64,000 bases of DNA from Sporosarcina sp. P2 (GTDB lineage: Bacteria; Bacillota; Bacilli; Bacillales_A; Planococcaceae). Positions within the stretch are counted from its first letter, which is position 1, and each line of letters starts with the position of its first letter. The notes under the pieces are model-generated. The model did no database searches, was not told the origin of the DNA, and saw only the letters and a program-made list of their open reading frames with translations. This document shows positions 19,556 through 27,876 of the stretch, piece after piece. The position numbers and the translations under genes were made by a program. Location: NCBI RefSeq assembly GCF_002743255.1, contig NZ_PDYY01000008.1, positions 62,001 through 126,000 of the forward strand. The letters run 5' to 3'.

Positions 19556-19654
19556 GATATTCATTCTCTCCTTCAATTGTTTGTAGTGGATTTTTTGTTG
19601 GAAAAGCTAAGTACAATTGATCGTCTATGTAAGTTGCGCGCTACCCCCCTTATA

Positions 19655-19932
19655 GGTAAAATAAAAAAGCCTTTCATCCCTTACATATAAGTAAGGGGCG
19701 AAAAGCTCAATAAACTAACGCGGTACCACCCTTGTTTTGCTGCAATTGCAGCCTTCATTCAGCATGCGTAACGTGCATGTGACGGATCAGCCTACTAAAA
19801 TGTTCAGCGAATCAATTCGGAAGTGCCCCCAACCTCGGAATTTGCTAACTTTCACCACTGTGTCAGCTCTCTGGAAAATTCTTTTCAGGAAGGTATGTCT
19901 TCGTCAAAATTGTTTAGCAACTATTAATTTAG
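19655..19932 (-). promoter_or_regulatory. T-box leader of serA
   Basis: On the minus strand the invariant T-box sequence AAGGGTGGTACCGCG (19719-19733) is followed by a terminator with a T-run (19663-19706). Stem I elements AGAGAG, GTGGTGAAAG and GTTAGC are visible further upstream. A UCC serine triplet at 19819-19821 lies on the 3' side of stem I where the specifier is expected, which fits serine tRNA sensing, but the loop was not folded rigorously. Confidence 0.93.
19663..19706 (-). terminator. T-box-controlled terminator
   Basis: On the minus strand GAGCTTTTCGCCCCTTAC pairs imperfectly with GTAAGGGATGAAAGGCTT and ends in TTTTTTATTTT. Uncharged tRNA binding would prevent it. Confidence 0.88.
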
Positions 19933-19937
19933 AATTA

Positions 19938-19965
19938 ATCATAACATGTCAAAAACTATTGTCAA
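19938..19965 (-). promoter_or_regulatory. serA promoter
   Basis: On the minus strand TTGACA (19960-19965), a 16-base spacer and TATGAT (19938-19943) precede the T-box by a few bases. Confidence 0.75.
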
Positions 19966-19995
19966 TTGCTTTTCCCGAAAAAACGAAAAACCATT

Positions 19996-20039
19996 AAACG
20001 CGAACGGTATTATTGAATTATTTGTGAACGTTCGTGTTT
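19996..20039. promoter_or_regulatory. PurBox-like inverted repeat upstream of serA
   Basis: AAACGCGAACG (19996-20006) and the inverse of AAACACGAACG (20029-20039) face each other across 22 bases, 31 bases upstream of the serA -35 box. The shared CGAAC core is that of PurR PurBoxes; the flanks match that consensus only partly. The rest of 20040-20172 holds only the upstream region of the next gene. Confidence 0.35.
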
Positions 20040-20172
20040 TGGGAGTTAATTATAAAAAAACATCTTGAATTCAACCAAGTGAAAGGAAATAGCATAAGTC
20101 GTCTGAAAGGAAGAAATGCAGGTATAAGTGTTATAGTGTGCGTATACTATTCATTTAGAGGAGTGTTGGAAA

Positions 20173-20487
20173 TTGAAAAAGTTAGAATCTCTTGAGCAAT
20201 TTGAGCAACTTAAACAAGAGGAAAAGGTGATTTTCTTATTCACTGCAGATTGGTGTGCAGATTGCAGAGTAATTGAACCATTCTTGCCGACATTGGAAAC
20301 AGAATTTGCAGAGTATGAATTTGTTACAATTGATCGTGATGAATTTATAGATTTATGCAGTCAGTTGGATATATTCGGTATTCCTAGCTTCGTAGCATTC
20401 AGCGAAGGAACGGAGACAGGTCGTTTTGTCAGTAAGAATCGTAAAACTAAGGAAGAGATCGAAGAGTTTATTAATAGCTTAACGTAA
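20173..20487 (+). CDS. Thioredoxin-family protein with a CADC active site
   Basis: A 104-residue single-domain thioredoxin fold. The active site is WCADC (C28, C31) instead of the WCGPC of housekeeping thioredoxins, and the cis-proline segment is GIPSF. It has no signal peptide, so it acts in the cytoplasm. The start is a TTG at 20173 with GGAG nine bases upstream; no in-frame ATG is available. The altered dipeptide between the cysteines suggests a different redox potential or partner than general thioredoxin. Confidence 0.88.
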   Translation: MKKLESLEQFEQLKQEEKVIFLFTADWCADCRVIEPFLPTLETEFAEYEFVTIDRDEFIDLCSQLDIFGIPSFVAFSEGTETGRFVSKNRKTKEEIEEFINSLT

Positions 20488-20526
20488 TGAAATGGTTGCC
20501 AGCGGGAAGATATGTGGCAATTAAAC

Positions 20527-20570
20527 AAAAGGACTGAAGACAACTGCAGAAGTTGTTTTCAGTCCTTTTT
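20527..20570 (+). terminator. Terminator of the thioredoxin gene
   Basis: AAAAGGACTGAAGACAACT pairs with AGTTGTTTTCAGTCCTTTT (one G-T wobble) and ends in a T-run. Confidence 0.9.
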
Positions 20571-20610
20571 ATATAAGAAAATTAGCTACAAGAAGCTTTT
20601 ATGTCGTGTA

Positions 20611-20880
20611 TTACGTGAAATCTTTTAATTGTTCCATAAGGATTTTAGCGCCTTGTGGGCTGATATATATTCCGTTTGACAATAGTTTGTTTTCATCCAT
20701 CACATCACCCGTGATAAAACACGCTCTGTTGATCTGATATTTTCTCAAAATGATTCTATCGTCTTCTACGAAAATTTCAATCGGGTCGCCCTTATCGATC
20801 GACAAAGAATTTCGAAGTTCTTTTGGAATAACAATTCTACCGAGATGATCGACTTTACGAACAATACCTAAAGACTTCAT
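20611..20880 (-). CDS. abrB: AbrB/Abh-type transition-state regulator
   Basis: An 89-residue swapped-hairpin DNA-binding protein. The N-terminal AbrB domain is clear: GIVRKVDHLGRIVIPKELR near residues 5-23 and the DRIILRKY segment. The C-terminal half corresponds to the multimerisation domain of AbrB/Abh. The ATG at 20878-20880 has GGAGGAG upstream; a longer frame upstream lacks one. In Bacillus these proteins repress post-exponential genes during growth. Whether this one is the AbrB or the Abh paralogue cannot be decided from one window. Confidence 0.88.
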   Translation of the reverse strand: MKSLGIVRKVDHLGRIVIPKELRNSLSIDKGDPIEIFVEDDRIILRKYQINRACFITGDVMDENKLLSNGIYISPQGAKILMEQLKDFT

Positions 20881-21031
20881 AAGCTCCTCCTCGAAGAAAA
20901 GTAGTGGGTAATTTCTATTATACACCAAAACATATCATCTACAATTTACAAAACTTAAATGCGCAGAACAATTTGATAATTCTGCTATACAATTAAATTA
21001 TTAATGCTATAATAGTCAGTAATTAAATATT

Positions 21032-21135
21032 TCTTATCAAGAGAAGCTGAGGGATTTGGCCTGATGAAGCTTCAGCAACCTCTGTGCATACAGGAAGGTG
21101 CTACCTCCAACAAGATTGTTGTCTTGAGAGATAAG
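21032..21135 (+). promoter_or_regulatory. SAM-I riboswitch (S-box)
   Basis: The S-box blocks are all present: CTTATCAAGAGAAGCTGAGGG, GGCCTGATGAAGC, CAGCAACC, AAGGTGCTACCTCC and the closing GAGAGATAAG. A terminator follows before metA. SAM binding in this class favours termination. Confidence 0.97.
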
Positions 21136-21149
21136 AACGGTGAACGGTC

Positions 21150-21189
21150 AACCCTCCTTTTCTTATCTAAGAGAAATGAGGGCTTTTTT
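21150..21189 (+). terminator. SAM-riboswitch terminator
   Basis: AACCCTC pairs with GAGGGCTT, with inner TTCTTA/TAAGAG pairing, followed by TTTTTT. Confidence 0.85.
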
Positions 21190-21230
21190 GTATAGAAATT
21201 GTAATAAATGAAAGTCAAGGGGGAAATAGA

Positions 21231-22139
21231 ATGCCGATTAATATACCAAAACATTTGCCTGCAGTAGAATTATTGAAAGAAGAAAAAATCTTTATTATGG
21301 ATGAAGAACGTGCGACAACACAGGATATCCGCCCAATCAATATTTTAATTTTGAACTTGATGCCTGAAAAAGAGAAGACGGAGTTACAATTGCTCCGATT
21401 ACTTGGTAATACACCTTTACAAGTGAATGTCACATTTCTTAATACAGCTAGCTATGTTTCGAAAAACGTCAGTCAGAATCATTTAGAAACGTTCTATACC
21501 ACTTTTGAACATGTGAAAAATCGCCGTTTTGATGGCATGATTATCACGGGTGCTCCAATCGAACTTCTACAATTTGAAGATGTAGTCTATTGGAGGGAGT
21601 TGGAAGAAATCATGGAATGGACAAAAACGAATGTTACATCTGTCCTCCATATTTGCTGGGGTGCCCAAGCGGCTCTTTATCATCACTACGGAATTGAAAA
21701 GTTCGAGTTGCCAAAGAAATGTTTTGGAGTATTCTCACATGATATTAGCGATCCGACAGTAAACTTGGCACGTGGATTCAATGATGTATATGTAGCGCCA
21801 CACTCACGCCATACCGGAGTTTCATTAGAAGAGATAAAGAATCATCCCGATTTGACTCTACTTTCAGCTTCTGAAGAGGCTGGTGCATTTATTGTGATCT
21901 CAAATGATGCAAAACATATTATGGTAACTGGACATTTAGAGTATGATGCACACACATTAGGAGATGAATATGCCCGCGATTTAGAAAAAGGTGTGGACAT
22001 TGATATTCCTGTAAATTATTATCCGAACGATGACCCATCCAAAGAACCTATAAATACTTGGCGTTCCCACACGCATTTATTATTCTCCAATTGGCTCAAT
22101 TACTATGTCTACCAGAAAACTCCATATAACTGGAATTAA
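21231..22139 (+). CDS. metAA: Homoserine O-acetyltransferase, MetA type
   Basis: Activates homoserine for methionine synthesis. The 302-residue protein is a glutamine-amidotransferase-fold MetA with the nucleophile C142 in [10 protein letters not shown] and the HxTG motif SRHTGVS. Residue 111 is glutamate (GAPIE), as in Bacillus cereus MetA, which uses acetyl-CoA, whereas succinyl-CoA-using enzymes such as E. coli MetA have glycine there. The likely activity is therefore O-acetylation. AAGGGGGAA lies upstream of the ATG. It follows a SAM riboswitch, so methionine status controls it. Confidence 0.94.
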   Translation: MPINIPKHLPAVELLKEEKIFIMDEERATTQDIRPINILILNLMPEKEKTELQLLRLLGNTPLQVNVTFLNTASYVSKNVSQNHLETFYTTFEHVKNRRFDGMIITGAPIELLQFEDVVYWRELEEIMEWTKTNVTSVLHICWGAQAALYHHYGIEKFELPKKCFGVFSHDISDPTVNLARGFNDVYVAPHSRHTGVSLEEIKNHPDLTLLSASEEAGAFIVISNDAKHIMVTGHLEYDAHTLGDEYARDLEKGVDIDIPVNYYPNDDPSKEPINTWRSHTHLLFSNWLNYYVYQKTPYNWN

Positions 22140-22199
22140 AAGAATGAGTGTATAAACTTCTATAGTTTGCACATACTCCGACTACTGGAGGTGTATGCG

Positions 22200-22910
22200 G
22201 TGAACATAGATGAGTTTTGGCAATTATCCTTTTGGGAAATGACTTTGCGAACGGTGATGTCATTTGTTGTGCTGTTGATTTTGGCGCGTTTTATGGGGAA
22301 AAAACAAGTGTCACAATTGACTTTCTTTCATTATGTGACAGGTATAACAATCGGTTCGATTGCGGCCAATTTGGCGGGAGAGTCAGAAACGCCATTTTTG
22401 AACGGTTTATATGGAATGGTTTTGTGGGCGGTATTAACCATTCTTGCTAACTTTTTATCATTCAAATCCATTAAACTCCGCGTATTACTCGATGATAAGC
22501 CGATGATTGTCATTCAGAACGGGAAAATTCTGGAAGGTTCCCTGCGTAAGCTACGGCTGAGTTTCAATGATATAAATATGATGTTACGAGAGCAGTCGGT
22601 ATTTTCGATGAAAGATGTCAATTACGCGATATTCGAAACGAATGGTAATTTAAGTGTCATGCTGAATGCAGAAGAGAAGTATGCGACAAAGAAAGATGTC
22701 AAAGCCTCCGCACCACCGCCAAAATATATTCCGACTGAAATTATTACTAACGGGAAAGTAGAAGAGAAAAATATGAGAGAACTTCAATTGACCGACACGT
22801 GGCTAACAGAACAGCTAAAAAAACAAGGGATCTCCAAGCCAGAGCATGTTCTCTATGCAGAAATTCAGACAGATGGTAGTTTATATATTAATACATTAAA
22901 ATCGACTTGA
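22200..22910 (+). CDS. DUF421 membrane protein (YetF/YcaP family)
   Basis: A 236-residue protein with about three N-terminal membrane helices (residues 12-35, 45-65 and 70-90) followed by a soluble DUF421 domain containing the LDDKPMIVIQNGKI and LREQSVFSMKDVNYAIFE segments. In Bacillus, YetF-type proteins occur in the spore or cell membrane; their function is not established. The start is a GTG at 22200 with GGAGGT seven bases upstream; an ATG further upstream in frame has no ribosome site. Confidence 0.85.
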   Translation: MNIDEFWQLSFWEMTLRTVMSFVVLLILARFMGKKQVSQLTFFHYVTGITIGSIAANLAGESETPFLNGLYGMVLWAVLTILANFLSFKSIKLRVLLDDKPMIVIQNGKILEGSLRKLRLSFNDINMMLREQSVFSMKDVNYAIFETNGNLSVMLNAEEKYATKKDVKASAPPPKYIPTEIITNGKVEEKNMRELQLTDTWLTEQLKKQGISKPEHVLYAEIQTDGSLYINTLKST

Positions 22911-22953
22911 CGTGAAGAGTCCTGATTATGTCAGGGCTCTTCACGTTTTTTTT
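22910..22953 (+). terminator. Terminator after the DUF421 gene
   Basis: ACGTGAAGAGTCCTGA pairs with TCAGGGCTCTTCACGT (one wobble) and continues into eight Ts. It overlaps the stop codon of the convergent HAD gene. Confidence 0.93.
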
Positions 22954-23611
22954 ATAATATTTCCCAGTTCCTTTTTTGGGCTATAACAGAAAGTTTTTCA
23001 TCTGGACGTACTGCTACCGGGCACCCAACCTTCTCTAAGACTGGAAGGTCAGAAATGCTGTCTCCATATGCGAAGCTATTGTCCCAGTCAACAGTTACTC
23101 CTTGTAGCGCTTGAGAAATTTGTTCATTTTTACGCGTACCTTGAATATGTAGGAATGGCCGATCCATTGCAATCTTTTCACCAATAGAAGGGATGTCTGT
23201 ACCAATAACTTGATCAAATGTCAGGTGACTTGTGACTGCTTTTAAAAAAGGAGTATAAGCACCAGAAACGAGTAGGACATGGTAACCTTCCTTTCGATGT
23301 TCTGTCAGTCGATTAATGACTTGTTCATTGAAGTCAGGCATCATTTTGTAACGCATACTTTTGAAAAACTCATGTAATTCCGTCATCGTCAATGAATGCA
23401 GAGCTTGTAGATAGAGACGCATAGAGCGCTCTTTCATGATAGATTCAGGTAGTAATTTTAATTTATAGCGAATATATAGTGGTAATATCGAACGGTAAAA
23501 CTTTTTATAATACTGCTTGTACGTGGGATGATTCTTTAAATGCTCCATGAGTAATTTAAAGGTTTCTTTAGTGTACAACGTACCATCAAAATCAAAGATC
23601 GCAACCCTCAT
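22952..23611 (-). CDS. HAD-IB family hydrolase (SerB-like)
   Basis: A 219-residue phosphatase-like protein. Motif I is DFDGT (D7, D9), motif II is LVSGAYTPF, and motif IV is YGDSISDLPVL, the pattern of the HAD-IB subfamily that includes phosphoserine phosphatase. The helical cap between residues 15 and 90 is long and basic, unlike SerB, so a phospholipid or other phosphate ester substrate is equally possible. Monocistronic. Confidence 0.82.
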   Translation of the reverse strand: MRVAIFDFDGTLYTKETFKLLMEHLKNHPTYKQYYKKFYRSILPLYIRYKLKLLPESIMKERSMRLYLQALHSLTMTELHEFFKSMRYKMMPDFNEQVINRLTEHRKEGYHVLLVSGAYTPFLKAVTSHLTFDQVIGTDIPSIGEKIAMDRPFLHIQGTRKNEQISQALQGVTVDWDNSFAYGDSISDLPVLEKVGCPVAVRPDEKLSVIAQKRNWEIL

Positions 23612-23670
23612 AAAAACACTCCTCCATTCAGTTCTTCTTCCTAGTATACAAATATAACGAGTGTAAAAGC

Positions 23671-23702
23671 AAAAAGCAGATGGAGAAAAACTCCATCTGC
23701 TT
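23671..23702 (-). terminator. Terminator of the CotF-like gene
   Basis: GCAGATGGAG and CTCCATCTGC form a perfect 10-bp stem, with TTTTT on the minus strand side. Confidence 0.9.
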
Positions 23703-23713
23703 GAATCGTTAAC

Positions 23714-24343
23714 TTATTGAAGGTTGTTTGGCATACCCGGTTGACCTTGCGAAGGCGCAAAAGAATTAAGCAACATATTCATATCCTGATCATTTAATTG
23801 TGGAACTTGATAATAGTGATGTTTGTTTTGGTAAATGGACAACTCGTATGCCATTTCTATACAGTTGGGTACGGAATCTGCAAGCACACGGCGAACGACT
23901 GGATTACATACTTCTAATGAAGCAGCCGTTTTGCCTGTAGCGCCTTCTTTTGTAGCGCCCAACAAAAAGCCGGAGATGATTTCATCATTGATTTCACCTG
24001 TAGATTGAATCGGCTTAGTAGGTGCCTTTTCTTTCATACCATAAATGAAGTCGCTGCCTGCCTTCATTTGATAGCGTTGTGTAGGATGCGAGGGATCTTT
24101 GCCTGTCTTGAAACTTTCGACAAGGATATTATACTCATCCAGCATGAATCGGTATTGTCGATCGAGAATATCCAAAAGTTCCGGATCCTGGACATGTGGA
24201 CGTAAAATCATCGCTTGGTTCAATGCTCCGACTGACGCGCTTAATACCTCTTTAACATCAAATAACTCATGTCCACCGTGATTCATCGATGGGGGAACTT
24301 GTCCGCCTTGCATGTGTTGAGACGTTTCGAATTGATTTGTCAA
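23714..24343 (-). CDS. Spore coat CotF-family protein (YhcQ-like)
   Basis: A protein of about 209 residues with the CotF-type helical domain in the middle (VKEVLSASVGALNQAM to YNILVESF, then VCNPVVRRVLADSVPNCIEMAYELS) and a polar, Gln/Pro/Asn-rich tail. It resembles B. subtilis YhcQ. CotF-domain proteins are found in spores or spore coats. The start is judged to be TTG at 24341-24343 because AAGGAGG lies eight bases upstream; the reading frame extends six codons further through that site. It supports the organism being a spore former. Confidence 0.8.
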   Translation of the reverse strand: MTNQFETSQHMQGGQVPPSMNHGGHELFDVKEVLSASVGALNQAMILRPHVQDPELLDILDRQYRFMLDEYNILVESFKTGKDPSHPTQRYQMKAGSDFIYGMKEKAPTKPIQSTGEINDEIISGFLLGATKEGATGKTAASLEVCNPVVRRVLADSVPNCIEMAYELSIYQNKHHYYQVPQLNDQDMNMLLNSFAPSQGQPGMPNNLQ

Positions 24344-24496
24344 ATGTTTTTCCTCCTTCAATAGTCATGTACATCGAGATTAGTATGTGAAGTGATCGAA
24401 ATCTTATGCACATGAAATTGTATTGATGACCCATGCATAGTTCGCAAAGCGCCATCATATCATAAGGATAGAACTCAGGAAGGGTAGTGGAGATAC

Positions 24497-25780
24497 ATGC
24501 AGATTCATGTAGTTTCGCAAGGTGAGAGTTTATATAAAATTGGTAAAATATATGGTGTGCCATACGAGCAAATAGCAGAAGTTAATGAATTAGAAAGCGA
24601 TATACGATTGGCTGTAGGACAAGCGCTTGTCATTCCGATAATAGGTTCGTATTACTGGGTGCGGCCCGGTGATAGTCTCTATACAATTGCACAAAGGTCT
24701 GGTCTAACAGTTGCGCGATTGGCAGAAATTAATGCAATCAACCCGACGAGACCGTTAATGATTGGTCAGCGTCTATATATACCACAAGAAGTGAAAACGA
24801 TGATTGATTCATTATTATATGTAGAACCGCGTAATCCAGTCAGTCAAGATATGCTCTCGGAAGTACGAGAACGTGTGGATGGTCTTACGTATCTCGCGAT
24901 GTTCAGTTATGAAGTACAACGTGACGGATCACTCAAAGCACCAGCCCTAGCAGATATTCCGACTATCGCAAAAAACGCAGGTGTTGTAAATTTGCTAGTT
25001 CTGACGAATTTAGAAGACTTTACATTCAGTGCGGAATTAGCGCATGTTATTTTTACAGATCAGGCAGTGCAAAACCGAATGATTCAAAGTGCGATTGATA
25101 TAGCAAAAGAGATCGGCTATGGCGATATTCACTTCGATTTTGAGTTATTATTCCCGGAAGATCGGGAATTATATAATCAATTATTACGCAATGCACGCGA
25201 TCAAATCCATAAAGCAGGCCTTACGATTTCCACAGCACTTGCACCAAAAGCCGGGGAAGTCACGACAGGTATTTATGGCGCTCATGATTATAAAGTGCAT
25301 GGAGAAATTGTAGATTTCGTTGTATTGATGACCTATGAATGGGGATATACGTATAGTGCACCACAGGCTGTTAGCCCAATTGGTCCGGTCACAAGAGTAG
25401 TAGAATATGCAGTTAGTCAAATCCCGAATGAAAAAATTTTTTTAGGTCAGAATCTATACGGCTATGATTGGACAGCCCCATTTGGTCAATCGGACAGTAA
25501 AGCTGCCAGAGCATTAAGCCCGCGTGCCGCTACTAATCTGGCAATTGAGCAGAATGTTGCAATTGAATACGATGCCCTAGCTCAAGCGCCGCATTATACG
25601 TATTACGATGAACAAGGAACCGAACATGAGGTGTGGTTTGAAGATGCACGAAGCATCAACGAGAAGTTTAACTTGCTGAAGAGATTCAAGTTGCGGGGAA
25701 TCATGTATTGGAAACTTGGCTTAGCATTCCCACAAAACTGGCTATTATTAGACGATCGATTTATAATTCGTAAGCGATAA
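24497..25780 (+). CDS. LysM-GH18 spore cortex hydrolase (SleL/YaaH-like)
   Basis: A 427-residue enzyme with two N-terminal LysM peptidoglycan-binding repeats (about 1-46 and 51-96, the latter starting YWVRPGDSLYTIAQ) and a glycoside hydrolase 18 barrel (about 105-420). The catalytic DxE-type motif reads HFDFE with E216, and LMTYEWGY and GIMYWKLG are the later barrel strands. SleL/YaaH proteins cleave cortical muropeptides during spore germination. No signal peptide is seen, as in SleL. GGAG lies five bases before the ATG. Confidence 0.9.
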   Translation: MQIHVVSQGESLYKIGKIYGVPYEQIAEVNELESDIRLAVGQALVIPIIGSYYWVRPGDSLYTIAQRSGLTVARLAEINAINPTRPLMIGQRLYIPQEVKTMIDSLLYVEPRNPVSQDMLSEVRERVDGLTYLAMFSYEVQRDGSLKAPALADIPTIAKNAGVVNLLVLTNLEDFTFSAELAHVIFTDQAVQNRMIQSAIDIAKEIGYGDIHFDFELLFPEDRELYNQLLRNARDQIHKAGLTISTALAPKAGEVTTGIYGAHDYKVHGEIVDFVVLMTYEWGYTYSAPQAVSPIGPVTRVVEYAVSQIPNEKIFLGQNLYGYDWTAPFGQSDSKAARALSPRAATNLAIEQNVAIEYDALAQAPHYTYYDEQGTEHEVWFEDARSINEKFNLLKRFKLRGIMYWKLGLAFPQNWLLLDDRFIIRKR

Positions 25781-25785
25781 ATATA

Positions 25786-25817
25786 AGAGCCTTTCCTTAA
25801 GAAAAAGGAAAGGCTCT
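25786..25817. terminator. Bidirectional hairpin terminator
   Basis: AGAGCCTTTCC and GGAAAGGCTCT form a perfect 11-bp stem between the SleL-like gene and the small convergent ORF; the T-runs on both sides are weak. Confidence 0.65.
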
Positions 25818-25830
25818 GTCATATGAGTTC

Positions 25831-25974
25831 TCACTCGTTAGTTAACAATTTCATTGCGCTTTGGAACATCTCCATATCTGGATTTACGAGTAAAGCAGGT
25901 AGGAAAGCAAAAGTCATGATCAGGAGTAGGTTCGCTCCCAAGATTGATCGAATTGTACTTGTTTTCTTTGTCAT
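25831..25974 (-). CDS. Small 47-residue membrane protein
   Basis: A short frame reading MTKKTSTIRSILGANLLLI and ending in KLLTNE. It has a basic N-terminus (KK, R) and one hydrophobic helix of about 20 residues (positions 11-31), the layout of a single-pass small membrane protein. GAGGCG lies about 10 bases upstream of the ATG and a hairpin lies just after the stop, so it makes a complete transcription unit. A frame of 74 codons on the opposite strand lacks a ribosome site and is less convincing. Function unknown. Confidence 0.5.
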   Translation of the reverse strand: MTKKTSTIRSILGANLLLIMTFAFLPALLVNPDMEMFQSAMKLLTNE

Positions 25975-26354
25975 AACGCTTCGCCTCTTTCTTTTCGTAT
26001 TGTTCTCACTAGTATGTGTATGCGCTTACATTTATAACCCCACATAGTTTGTTTGAATAGTTTAATAATACTCCTAACTCACGCGATTGTAAATGATAAA
26101 GTTAAAGATAGTACATAAAATTGACACAAAAGTTAAGTCAAAACACAGATATTATAAAAAAATCTTGTAACTTACTATCTTTTCAGTGATAATATTGGAA
26201 TACAAAGAAATATTTAGAACAATTAAAATTCGATTTATCTAATAGAATTTACTCTTTAATCATATAAGTATATTAAATTATAGCCACTGAGTAAATGAGT
26301 GACTGGTCAGTCGACAGTTTTTTTATTAATACCTAGGGAAAGGGATGATCGCAA
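25975..26354. other. AT-rich intergenic region before gdhA
   Basis: No ORF is supported. For gdhA a promoter with TTGTAA (26165-26170), a 17-base spacer and GATAAT (26188-26193) is plausible, giving a leader of about 155 bases. The leader contains GACTGGTCAGTCGACAG followed by seven Ts near 26320, a possible but weak attenuator. AAAGGGATG is the gdhA ribosome site. Confidence 0.4.
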
Positions 26355-27737
26355 ATGACAAAGATTGATGAGGTAGAATATAATAATCGCAAACGAGCAA
26401 ATGATTATGTTCATAATGTATATGAATTGGTGAAGAAAAGGAATCCGGATGAAAAGGAATTTCTACAAGCGACAAGAGAGATTTTTGATTCTCTTCGTCC
26501 TGTCTTTGCTAAGCATCCCGAATTTATGGAAAACGGAATACTAGAACGCATCACAGAGCCGGAAAGAATCATTTCCTTCCGTGTAGCGTGGGAAGACGAT
26601 AAGGGCAAGGTACAAGTAAATAGAGGTTTCCGCGTTCAGTTTAATAGTGACCTCGGACCTTATAAGGGCGGACTTCGTTTCCACCCATCTGTTAATAATA
26701 GTATTATGAAATTCCTCGCTTTCGAACAGATTTTCAAAAATGCCTTGACAGGTCAACCAATCGGAGCGGGTAAAGGTGGCTCTGATTTCGATCCGAAGGG
26801 TAAATCTGATCGTGAAGTCATGCGCTTTACACAAAGTTTCATGACAGAACTTAGCAGACATATTGGACCGGACATTGACGTGCCGGCAGGCGATATTGGT
26901 GTAGGTAAACGTGAAATCGGCTATCTGTTTGGTCAATACAATCGGATTAAAGGTGGCTATGAAGCAGGTATTTTAACTGGGAAAAATCCTGATCACGGTG
27001 GAAGTCTTGGTCGGAAAGAAGCAACTGGTTATGGTACAGTATACTTTGTAGATGAAATGCTAAAAGAAAATAATCTTTCATTGGAAGGTCAGACTGTTGT
27101 AGTTTCAGGTTCAGGTAATGTTTCGACATATGCAATGGAAAAAGCAATGCAGCTCGGAGCGAAAGTTGTGGCATGTAGTGATTCTGATGGCTATATCTAT
27201 GACAAGAACGGAATTGATCTTGACTTGGTGAAGGAGCTAAAAGAGTACGGCAATAAACGTATTTGGGAATATACGAAAGAACATATTGATGCTGAGTATC
27301 ATGCTGATTGCACAGAAATTTGGTCTATTCCATGTGATATTGCATTACCGTGTGCCACACAGAATGAAATCGATGAAATTGCAGCACATATGTTGATCGC
27401 AAATGGTGTAAAAGCGGTCGGTGAAGGCGCAAATATGCCTTGTACAATTGAAGCAATTGAAATTTTTCAAGAGCATAATGTATTATTCGCACCAGCGAAA
27501 GCTGCCAATGCTGGCGGTGTAGCCGTGTCTGCTATGGAAATGTCTCAGAACAGTCAACGCCTATCATGGTCAGAAGAACAGGTGGATAAGCATTTGAAAG
27601 AAGTAATGCAGAACATCTATAAAGACTGCAGTACTGCAGCAGCTGACTTCGGTAAACCAGGCAATCTAGTAATGGGTGCCAACGTAGCAGGCTTCTTGAG
27701 AGTAGCAGACGCAATGGTTGCGCACGGAATTCGATAA
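26355..27737 (+). CDS. gdhA: NADP-type glutamate dehydrogenase
   Basis: Interconverts 2-oxoglutarate plus ammonia and glutamate. At 460 residues it belongs to the hexameric anabolic class (E. coli GdhA-like), longer than the 420-430-residue catabolic RocG/GudB type. The catalytic lysine motif reads PIGAGKGGSDFDPKGKSD near residues 134-151, the substrate loop is RVQFNSDLGPYKGGLRF, and the dinucleotide fold is VVSGSGNVSTYA. Monocistronic with its own terminator. The class suggests ammonium assimilation. Confidence 0.94.
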   Translation: MTKIDEVEYNNRKRANDYVHNVYELVKKRNPDEKEFLQATREIFDSLRPVFAKHPEFMENGILERITEPERIISFRVAWEDDKGKVQVNRGFRVQFNSDLGPYKGGLRFHPSVNNSIMKFLAFEQIFKNALTGQPIGAGKGGSDFDPKGKSDREVMRFTQSFMTELSRHIGPDIDVPAGDIGVGKREIGYLFGQYNRIKGGYEAGILTGKNPDHGGSLGRKEATGYGTVYFVDEMLKENNLSLEGQTVVVSGSGNVSTYAMEKAMQLGAKVVACSDSDGYIYDKNGIDLDLVKELKEYGNKRIWEYTKEHIDAEYHADCTEIWSIPCDIALPCATQNEIDEIAAHMLIANGVKAVGEGANMPCTIEAIEIFQEHNVLFAPAKAANAGGVAVSAMEMSQNSQRLSWSEEQVDKHLKEVMQNIYKDCSTAAADFGKPGNLVMGANVAGFLRVADAMVAHGIR

Positions 27738-27747
27738 GTAATATAGA

Positions 27748-27783
27748 ACAGACACATTTTTAATAATGTGTCTGTTTTTTTAT
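27748..27783 (+). terminator. Terminator of gdhA
   Basis: AACAGACACATT pairs with AATGTGTCTGTT and is followed by a long T-run. Confidence 0.92.
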
Positions 27784-27792
27784 ACTTTTTTA

Positions 27793-27820
27793 TTGCGTTT
27801 CAACTAAAATATGTTATTAT
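27793..27820 (+). promoter_or_regulatory. argG promoter
   Basis: TTGCGT at 27793-27798, a 16-base spacer and TATTAT at 27815-27820. Transcription would start inside the direct repeat described next. Confidence 0.5.
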
Positions 27821-27860
27821 AAAAATACATTCGGTTGAATAAAAATACATTCGCTTCAAT
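27821..27860. promoter_or_regulatory. Tandem ARG-box-like repeat upstream of argG
   Basis: Two 20-base units, AAAAATACATTCGGTTGAAT and AAAAATACATTCGCTTCAAT, follow each other directly. GAATAAAAATACATTC across the junction resembles the ARG box bound by ArgR/AhrC (AT-rich imperfect palindrome with GAAT and ATTC arms). The position at the transcription start suits arginine repression. Confidence 0.5.
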
Positions 27861-27876
27861 GAGAGGGGATTTACCC

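Noticed and set aside
25823..26047. 74-codon ORF on the plus strand after the SleL-like gene
   Set aside because: No ribosome site, and it overlaps a better-supported small ORF on the minus strand with membrane-protein features.
26280..26330. Attenuator in the gdhA leader
   Set aside because: The GACTGGTCAGTC hairpin has a loop too small to form as drawn; only the T-run is striking.
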